Shown here one piece after another: positions 7,583 through 10,996 of a stretch of 10,996 nucleotides of DNA (position 1 is the first letter of the stretch; each line of letters starts with the position of its first letter). Made by a program: the position numbers and the translations under genes. Source of the stretch: JAWWBS01 sp033720815 (lineage in GTDB: Bacteria; Pseudomonadota; Gammaproteobacteria; Natronospirales; JAJUFS01); NCBI GenBank assembly GCA_033720815.1, contig JAWWBT010000079.1:1-10996 (forward strand). The letters run 5' to 3'. The notes beneath the pieces were generated by a model. The model had not been told where the DNA came from, did not search any database, and was given only the letters and a program-made list of their open reading frames with translations.

Positions 7583-8295
7583 CAGTTCTTCTCCTGCGCG
7601 TTCTTATGGTCGTCCTGGTACTTGAGGTTGCTCATGTAGCGGTGATCCTTGCGGATGACCTTCGGCACCAGGGTGCGCGGTTCGATGGAAACCGGCTGGT
7701 AGACAACGCGACCCTTCTCGGTGTCGTAACGCACTTCCACGTGGCCGCTGAGCGGGAAGTCCTTGCGGAACGGGTAACCGACGAAACCGTAATCGGTAAG
7801 GATGCGGCGCATGTCCGGGTGACCCTCGAAGAGGATGCCGAACATGTCGAAAGCTTCGCGCTCGAACCAGTTGGCACCGTTCCAGATATCCACCACGCTC
7901 GGCACGACCGGCACTTCTTCCGGTCCACAGAAGGCCTTGAGACGCAGGCGGTGATTCTTCGACACGGAAAGCAGCTGGTAGACCACCGCAAAACGACGGT
8001 CGTAATTCGGCTCGACCTTCGGCAGCTCACGCGCGACGCCGCGGCTGAAGCCGGTATCGGTCGCATCGTCGGTCTGCCACTCGCCCTGGCCGTAAGTCAG
8101 GTAGTCGATACCGCAGATATCCATGACCTGCTCGAAGCTGAACGGCTCTTCGTCACGCAGCGCCGTCATCACCTCGCGGATCTTCTCCACCGGCACTTCG
8201 AATGCCAGCTCGGAATTCCTGGAAGGCAGTCGCGTCAAGGTATCGCCGAAGCGTTCCTCGACCGCAGCAGCCAGCTTCTTCAGTTTCTCTGACAT
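7582..8295 (-). CDS. nuoC: NADH-quinone oxidoreductase subunit C (30-kDa type)
   Basis: NuoC is a peripheral subunit of the complex I connecting arm. It contacts NuoD and NuoB and has no cofactor of its own. The 237-residue product contains the family signature WFEREAFDMFGILFEGHPD (143-161), followed by RRILTDYGFVGYPFRKDFP (163-181). The N-terminal 60 residues match the usual fold (FEQVMDICGIDYL at 54-66). Between about residues 67 and 99 there is an extra loop (GQGEWQTDDATDTGFSRG and on) that I recall from Xanthomonas-type NuoC but not from shorter homologues. The ATG at 8295 follows nuoB by 12 bases with GAGAGA just upstream. The stop overlaps the nuoD start by one base. Confidence 0.97.
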   Translation of the reverse strand: MSEKLKKLAAAVEERFGDTLTRLPSRNSELAFEVPVEKIREVMTALRDEEPFSFEQVMDICGIDYLTYGQGEWQTDDATDTGFSRGVARELPKVEPNYDRRFAVVYQLLSVSKNHRLRLKAFCGPEEVPVVPSVVDIWNGANWFEREAFDMFGILFEGHPDMRRILTDYGFVGYPFRKDFPLSGHVEVRYDTEKGRVVYQPVSIEPRTLVPKVIRKDHRYMSNLKYQDDHKNAQEKN

Positions 8296-8307
8296 GACCG
8301 GTCTCTC

Positions 8308-8784
8308 TTAACGAGCAATCGTGTTGGTGCGACGGATCTTCTTCTGGAGCTGGATGATGCCGTACAGCAGCTGCTCCGCCGTGGGCGGGCAACCGGGCAC
8401 GTACACATCCACCGGGACCACACGGTCGCAACCGCGGACCACGGAGTAGGAATAGTGGTAATAACCGCCGCCGTTTGCGCAGGAACCCATGGAAATCACC
8501 CACCGCGGCTCAGCCATCTGGTCATAGACCTTGCGCAGCGCGGGAGCCATCTTGTTGACCAGGGTGCCGGCAACGACCATCACGTCGGACTGGCGCGGGC
8601 TCGGGCGGAAGATCACGCCGAAGCGGTCCATGTCATAGCGCGAGGCACCGGCATGCATCATCTCGACGGCGCAGCAGGCCAGGCCGAAGGTCATCGGCCA
8701 CAGCGAGCCGGTGCGCGCCCAGTTGACGACGGAGTCGACGCTGGAAACAACGAAGCCCTTCTGGATGTTGCCTTCTACTCCCAT
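8308..8784 (-). CDS. nuoB: NADH-quinone oxidoreductase subunit B (N2 cluster)
   Basis: NuoB (PSST type) holds N2, the last [4Fe-4S] cluster, which hands electrons to quinone. The 158-residue protein shows the unusual tandem cysteines of N2 in GLACCAVEMM (Cys37, Cys38), plus Cys102 (SMGSCANGGG) and Cys132 (VPGCPPTAEQL). I chose the ATG at 8784 (MGVEGNIQKGF) because AGGAG lies 7-8 bases before it and the resulting length matches relatives. An in-frame ATG at 8805 would add seven residues but has no good ribosome binding site. With this start the gene overlaps the end of nuoA by 10 bases, so its ribosome binding site lies inside nuoA codons. All cluster ligands are intact. Confidence 0.97.
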   Translation of the reverse strand: MGVEGNIQKGFVVSSVDSVVNWARTGSLWPMTFGLACCAVEMMHAGASRYDMDRFGVIFRPSPRQSDVMVVAGTLVNKMAPALRKVYDQMAEPRWVISMGSCANGGGYYHYSYSVVRGCDRVVPVDVYVPGCPPTAEQLLYGIIQLQKKIRRTNTIAR

Positions 8785-9143
8785 TCCAGCGCTCCTTTCT
8801 TCCATTCATAAATGAAGCCGATCACGAGCACGCCAAGGAAGATCGCCATCGCCACGAAGCCGAACAGGCCGATGCTGTCCAGCGAGATGGCCCACGGGAA
8901 TAGGAAGGCGATTTCGAGATCGAAAATGATGAACAGGATGGCGACGAGGTAGTAACGCACGTCGAATTTCATTCGGGCGTCTTCGAAGGCCTCGAAGCCA
9001 CACTCGTACGGCGAGGTCTTCTCTGCGTCAGCCTTGCCCTTGGAGGCCCAGCGACCGACGGTCAGCCCGATGAAGATGAGAAGGAAGCCGAAAGCGGTGG
9101 CAACACCGAGAAAGACGAGGATCGGGACGTAATTTTGCAGCAT
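8775..9143 (-). CDS. nuoA: NADH-quinone oxidoreductase subunit A (ND3 homologue)
   Basis: NuoA is a small inner-membrane subunit next to NuoH and NuoJ, close to the quinone site. The 122-residue protein has three membrane segments (about 6-30, 64-84 and 91-112). Between the first two lies the conserved loop KTSPYECGFEAFEDARMKFD (42-61), whose Cys48 matches the ND3 loop cysteine known to change exposure between active and deactive complex I. PYECGFE, RYYLVAILFIIFDLE and the C-terminal YEWKKGALEWE are all family features. It is the first gene of the operon. The ATG at 9143 has only a GGAG about 10 bases upstream, a slightly long spacing. It ends with TAG, overlapping nuoB by 10 bases. Confidence 0.98.
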   Translation of the reverse strand: MLQNYVPILVFLGVATAFGFLLIFIGLTVGRWASKGKADAEKTSPYECGFEAFEDARMKFDVRYYLVAILFIIFDLEIAFLFPWAISLDSIGLFGFVAMAIFLGVLVIGFIYEWKKGALEWE

Positions 9144-9182
9144 CGCGGCGGCACTCCGGTCAGGCCCGAAAACAAGGCCGGC

Positions 9183-9188
9183 ATTTTA
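9183..9188 (-). promoter_or_regulatory. Possible -10 box (TAAAAT) of a nuo promoter
   Basis: TAAAAT matches five of six bases of the sigma-70 -10 consensus and lies about 40 bases before the nuoA start, after the hairpin at 9199-9220. No recognisable -35 hexamer is found 16-18 bases upstream, where the hairpin sits. The site is therefore weak evidence; an activator-dependent promoter or chance are both possible. It is the best sigma-70-like candidate I see between the tRNA and nuoA. Confidence 0.25.
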
Positions 9189-9192
9189 ACGT

Positions 9193-9220
9193 AAAAGCGG
9201 GGACCATTCCCATGGTCCCC
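9193..9220 (-). terminator. Probable intrinsic terminator upstream of nuoA
   Basis: The transcript reads GGGGACCAU, loop GGGA, AUGGUCCCC: a perfect 9-bp, GC-rich stem with a 4-base loop, followed by GC and then UUUU. The stem is strong but the U-run is short, so termination may be partial. It would separate the glmM-tpiA-secG-tRNA transcripts from nuo. Read-through would let nuo also be transcribed from upstream. The arm shares the 9-mer GGGAATGGT with the hairpin at 9278-9296. Confidence 0.6.
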
Positions 9221-9277
9221 TCGCTCTGTTTTCGCGGCTCATGCCGTGCGGGCAGAGGGCTCGAGCCTATTGAAGGC

Positions 9278-9296
9278 CCAAGGAACCATTCCCTGG
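9278..9296 (-). repeat. Stem-loop in the tRNA-nuoA spacer, related to the 9199-9220 hairpin
   Basis: The transcript reads CCAGGGAA, loop UGG, UUCCUUGG: an 8-bp stem with one G-U pair and a tight 3-base loop. Its 9-mer GGGAATGGT (9293-9285) recurs at 9211-9203 in the probable terminator, as a direct repeat 82 bases apart. No U-run follows, so alone it is a poor terminator. It may block exonucleases or mark a processing site behind the tRNA. The rest of the spacer, 9221-9277 and 9144-9182, shows no further structure that I can support beyond the nuoA leader. Confidence 0.4.
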
Positions 9297-9309
9297 CACG
9301 ATCGCGGTT

Positions 9310-9322
9310 CTTTCGGAGAAAG
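9310..9322 (-). other. Short hairpin in the tRNA-Leu 3' trailer
   Basis: CUUUC, loop UCC, GAAAG form a 5-bp stem that starts two bases after the encoded CCA end of the tRNA. It is short and could be chance. If real, it would sit where RNases trim the tRNA 3' end. Confidence 0.3.
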
Positions 9323-9324
9323 TC

Positions 9325-9409
9325 TGGTGCGGATGGCGAGACTCGAACTCGCACGGCTTTCGCCACTGCCCCCTCAAGACAGCGTGTCTACCAATTCCAC
9401 CACATCCGC
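9325..9409 (-). tRNA. tRNA-Leu, anticodon GAG
   Basis: A complete 85-base class II tRNA, reading CUC and CUU leucine codons. The acceptor arms GCGGATG (9409-9403) and CATCCGC (9335-9329) pair over 7 bp, followed by discriminator A and an encoded CCA (9327-9325). The D-arm has GTGGAATTGGTAGACAC. The anticodon stem CTGTC/GGCAG encloses loop TTGAGGG with anticodon GAG at 9375-9373. The long variable arm GGC-GAAA-GCC is the mark of leucine and serine tRNAs. The T-arm is GCGAG-TTCGAGT-CTCGC. It closely resembles E. coli tRNA-Leu(GAG) in the D-arm and anticodon arm. It lies 42 bases after secG and about 180 before nuoA, so it is probably processed from a longer transcript. Confidence 0.97.
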
Positions 9410-9417
9410 AAGAAACT

Positions 9418-9451
9418 GTTGGCCGACCCTGCCGGCCGACGCGGCGCCAAC
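9418..9451 (-). other. Inverted repeat between secG and tRNA-Leu
   Basis: GTTGGC directly before the secG stop boundary pairs with GCCAAC further on (6 bp). The 22-base interior is GC-rich and holds the palindrome GCCGGC. No U-run follows. It may be a leader structure ahead of tRNA processing, but the long loop makes this uncertain. Confidence 0.25.
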
Positions 9452-9898
9452 TCAGCCGTTGCCGCCGTCACCTTCATCACTGTTCGCAGCCGGCGGCTGC
9501 TCTTCGGTCGACTCTTCCGAAGACTGCACTGCCGGGACATCACCCTGCTGCTCGGTGGCCGATTCCGGCTCGTCGCCAACCGGCGGCATGTCGCCCGCAT
9601 CCTCGGCCGGCGCACTCATGACCGAATCCTGCGCTTCCATGACGCTGGTCGACGGAGCATCAACACCGCGCGACAGGTAGGCCAGCGCACCGCTGGTGAT
9701 AAAGAAGAGAATCGCGAGCCACTTGGTTGCGCGACTCAGGAAGGAACCCGAGCCCTGCGAACCGAAGACCGTCGCGGAAGCGCCGCTGCCGAATGCTGCA
9801 CCGGCATCAGCGCCCTTGCCGTGCTGCAACAGGATCAGGCCGACAAGGCCGAGAGCCAGGAACACGTGAATCAGCAGGACTACAGTGGTAGTAATCAT
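9452..9898 (-). CDS. secG: Preprotein translocase subunit SecG with long acidic tail
   Basis: SecG is the small inner-membrane partner of SecY and SecE and assists SecA-driven protein export. The first 78 residues are typical: a membrane segment at about 4-24, then the conserved LLQHGKGADAGAAFGSGASA (23-42), then TVFGSQGSGSFL (43-54) and a second membrane segment at about 59-75. The rest (79-148) is unusual. It has 18 Asp/Glu, no Lys, Arg or His, and many Pro, Ser, Gln and Gly, so it is probably disordered. SecG in E. coli is about 110 residues. The ATG at 9898 gives the usual N-terminus. The ribosome binding site is weak, with only GGA-type purines about a dozen bases upstream. It lies 30 bases after tpiA and is probably cotranscribed with it. 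Confidence 0.95.
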   Translation of the reverse strand: MITTTVVLLIHVFLALGLVGLILLQHGKGADAGAAFGSGASATVFGSQGSGSFLSRATKWLAILFFITSGALAYLSRGVDAPSTSVMEAQDSVMSAPAEDAGDMPPVGDEPESATEQQGDVPAVQSSEESTEEQPPAANSDEGDGGNG

Positions 9899-9928
9899 TT
9901 AAATCGTTATCCGTTTCCGTTGAATCCG

Positions 9929-10681
9929 TCAGCCGGCTGCCTTGATGATGCTCAGGAACTGCTCGGCTTCCAGCGAGGCGCCACCAATCAGGCCGCCATC
10001 AATATCTTCCATCGCGAACAGCTCGGCCGCGTTGGATGCTTTTACGCTACCGCCGTACAGGAGGCGAATCGAGTCGGCTATTGTAGCATCTTCCTTCGCC
10101 AGGATGGCGCGGATATTTGCATGCACTTCCTGCGCCTGTTCCGGCGAAGCGGTCTTGCCAGTACCGATCGCCCAGACCGGTTCGTACGCCACCACGGCCT
10201 GCGCAAATGCGCTGATGCCCGCGGCTTCGAGCACGGCGCGAAGCTGCCGCTCGATGACTTCATCCGTCACGCCCTGCTCACGCTCTTCCAGCGTTTCACC
10301 GACACAGAGAATCGGCGTCAGGCCGGCCTTGAAGGCGGCCATGAACTTGCGCGCGACCAGCGCATCATCCTCGGCATACAGCGCACGGCGCTCGGAATGG
10401 CCGACGATGACGTATTCACAACCGAAATCCTGGAGCATGGAAGCGGATACTTCACCCGTAAAGGCACCCGACTCTTCCGCGCAAAGGCTCTGCGCACCGA
10501 GCTTGATACCACTGTCGCGCAACTGGCGCTGCGCATCGGCCAGGAACACAAACGGCGGGCAGACGAGCACTTCGGCGTTCGTCGATTCCGGCATGCCCTC
10601 GACCAGCGCACCGATCAGTTCGGCGGCGGAATCGCGGCTGCCATTCATTTTCCAGTTACCAGCGACGAGCTTCTGGCGCAT
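9929..10681 (-). CDS. tpiA: Triosephosphate isomerase
   Basis: This cytoplasmic glycolytic enzyme interconverts dihydroxyacetone phosphate and glyceraldehyde 3-phosphate. The 250-residue TIM barrel has every catalytic feature in place: Asn9 and Lys11 in AGNWKMNG, His95 in VIVGHSERR, and Glu167 in AYEPVWAIGTGKTAS, which also includes the mobile loop 6. The phosphate-binding stretches are LLYGGSVK (207-214) and DGGLIGGASL (228-237). Length equals the family norm. The ATG at 10681 has GGAG 6 bases upstream. It follows glmM by 119 bases that hold a terminator and a possible promoter, and precedes secG by 30. The tpiA-secG pair is common in gammaproteobacteria, although the two products act in unrelated processes. 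Confidence 0.99.
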   Translation of the reverse strand: MRQKLVAGNWKMNGSRDSAAELIGALVEGMPESTNAEVLVCPPFVFLADAQRQLRDSGIKLGAQSLCAEESGAFTGEVSASMLQDFGCEYVIVGHSERRALYAEDDALVARKFMAAFKAGLTPILCVGETLEEREQGVTDEVIERQLRAVLEAAGISAFAQAVVAYEPVWAIGTGKTASPEQAQEVHANIRAILAKEDATIADSIRLLYGGSVKASNAAELFAMEDIDGGLIGGASLEAEQFLSIIKAAG

Positions 10682-10713
10682 GTCTTGCTCCGACAGGTTT
10701 CGGAAAGCGCGAA

Positions 10714-10742
10714 AGGGTAACGGCAGAGCCGCAGGAAATCAA
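10714..10742 (-). promoter_or_regulatory. Possible sigma-70 promoter for tpiA
   Basis: TTGATT (10742-10737) and TACCCT (10719-10714) are 17 bases apart, the ideal spacing. The first matches four and the second three of six consensus bases. It lies just after the terminator hairpin and about 33 bases before the tpiA start, a sensible place for a promoter, but the match is weak. Confidence 0.3.
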
Positions 10743-10756
10743 TTTGAATCTGGCCC

Positions 10757-10793
10757 AAAAAACGCCATTTGTGCATCCACAAGGTCGTTTTTT
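10757..10793 (-). terminator. Intrinsic terminator after glmM, A6/T6 flanked
   Basis: Seven bases after the glmM stop, the transcript has AAAAAACG, a CC step, UUGUG, loop GAUG, CACAA, a GG step and CGUUUUUU. The hairpin is interrupted by two small bulges. A U6 run ends the structure and an A6 run opens it, so in principle it could terminate transcription from either side. It should mostly insulate tpiA from the upstream glmM transcript. No convergent gene is present in this window to use the other direction. Confidence 0.7.
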
Positions 10794-10800
10794 GCTGCGA

Positions 10801-10996
10801 TCAATCGCCGATGGCGTCAACCGCCGCGACGGCATCGGCAGCCGCCTTCTCCACCGCCGCTGCAATCTGCTTCGCCTGGCGCTCGACGAGCGCGGCATCC
10901 TGGCCTTCGACCATCACCCGAATGACCGGCTCGGTGCCCGAAGGCCGGAGCAGGACGCGGCCGGCATCGGCGAGTTCTTCTTCCGCCGCCTGCACC
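10801..10996 (-). CDS. glmM: Phosphoglucosamine mutase, C-terminal end only
   Basis: GlmM converts glucosamine-6-phosphate to glucosamine-1-phosphate on the way to UDP-GlcNAc for peptidoglycan and LPS. Only the last 64 residues are in the window; the gene enters across the right edge. The decisive motif is VLLRPSGTEPVIRVMVEG, the phosphate-binding loop of domain 4 of the alpha-D-phosphohexomutase family, ending in an Ala-rich helix (KQIAAAVEKAAADAVAAV) and a TGA at 10803-10801. The phrase IRVMVEG and the position before tpiA-secG favour GlmM over phosphomannomutase or phosphoglucomutase. The catalytic serine loop and sugar-binding loop lie outside the window and cannot be checked. Confidence 0.92.
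   Translation of the reverse strand, partial: VQAAEEELADAGRVLLRPSGTEPVIRVMVEGQDAALVERQAKQIAAAVEKAAADAVAAVDAIGD

Noticed and set aside
6395..7639. Plus-strand open frame of 414 codons opposite nuoD
   Set aside because: Antisense shadow of a highly conserved gene; no motif and no ribosome binding site of note.
8785..8805. ATG at 8805 as the nuoB start
   Set aside because: It has no good ribosome binding site, while the ATG at 8784 has AGGAG 7-8 bases upstream and gives the normal length.
9160..9366. Minus-strand 68-codon frame running out of the tRNA-Leu gene
   Set aside because: It begins inside the tRNA and passes through the terminator hairpin. It has no ribosome binding site and no recognisable product.
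9212..10720. Plus-strand open frame of 502 codons across tRNA-Leu, secG and tpiA
   Set aside because: It runs antisense through a tRNA and two well-supported genes, has no family motif and spans their spacers. It is a composition artefact.
1..10996. Search for mobile elements, CRISPR arrays, phage or defence genes
   Set aside because: No tandem repeats, transposase fragments, att-like duplication of the tRNA 3' end within the window, or foreign-looking genes were seen. The DNA between genes is short and explained by leaders, hairpins and terminators.

Overview
The window is a piece of ordinary core chromosome from a gammaproteobacterium, with every gene on the minus strand. Transcription runs from high to low coordinates: glmM (3' end only), tpiA, secG, tRNA-Leu(GAG), then the respiratory complex I operon nuoA-B-C-D-E-F-G-H-I-J, with nuoJ cut by the left edge. 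The organism is inferred from four things. The order glmM-tpiA-secG-tRNA-Leu-nuo is known from several gammaproteobacterial groups. nuoC and nuoD are separate genes, not the fused nuoCD of Enterobacterales and Pseudomonas. NuoG lacks the extra N7 cluster ligands. The DNA is moderately GC-rich, with G/C-ending codons. A lineage such as Xanthomonadales, Legionellales or Chromatiales relatives fits, but I cannot name a genus.

Right part (about 9410-10996): the C-terminus of GlmM (phosphoglucosamine mutase) ends at 10801 and is followed by a hairpin terminator flanked by A6 and T6 runs. Next come tpiA (triosephosphate isomerase) and secG (translocon subunit with an unusually long acidic tail). 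Middle (9144-9409): a complete tRNA-Leu(GAG) with encoded CCA, then about 180 bases without a protein gene. That spacer holds three stem-loops, the last of which looks like a short intrinsic terminator, and a possible -10 box just before nuoA. Left part (1-9143): ten nuo genes, tightly packed and often overlapping. The one large internal gap is the 95 bases between nuoF and nuoG, which hold two hairpins, one capped by a UNCG-type tetraloop.

The nuo genes build NADH:quinone oxidoreductase. NuoE, NuoF and NuoG form the NADH-oxidising module (FMN plus Fe-S clusters). NuoB, NuoC, NuoD and NuoI form the connecting arm that reaches the quinone site. NuoA, NuoH and NuoJ are membrane subunits that link quinone reduction to proton pumping. 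NuoK-N would be expected just beyond the left edge. All visible catalytic and cluster ligands are intact, and I see no frameshift, insertion sequence, CRISPR array, phage gene or other sign of transfer.

I found no previously undescribed system. The findings are modest: RNA structures inside the nuo operon, the SecG tail, the extra C-terminal helix of NuoH, the missing N7 ligands of NuoG, and the structured tRNA-nuo spacer.
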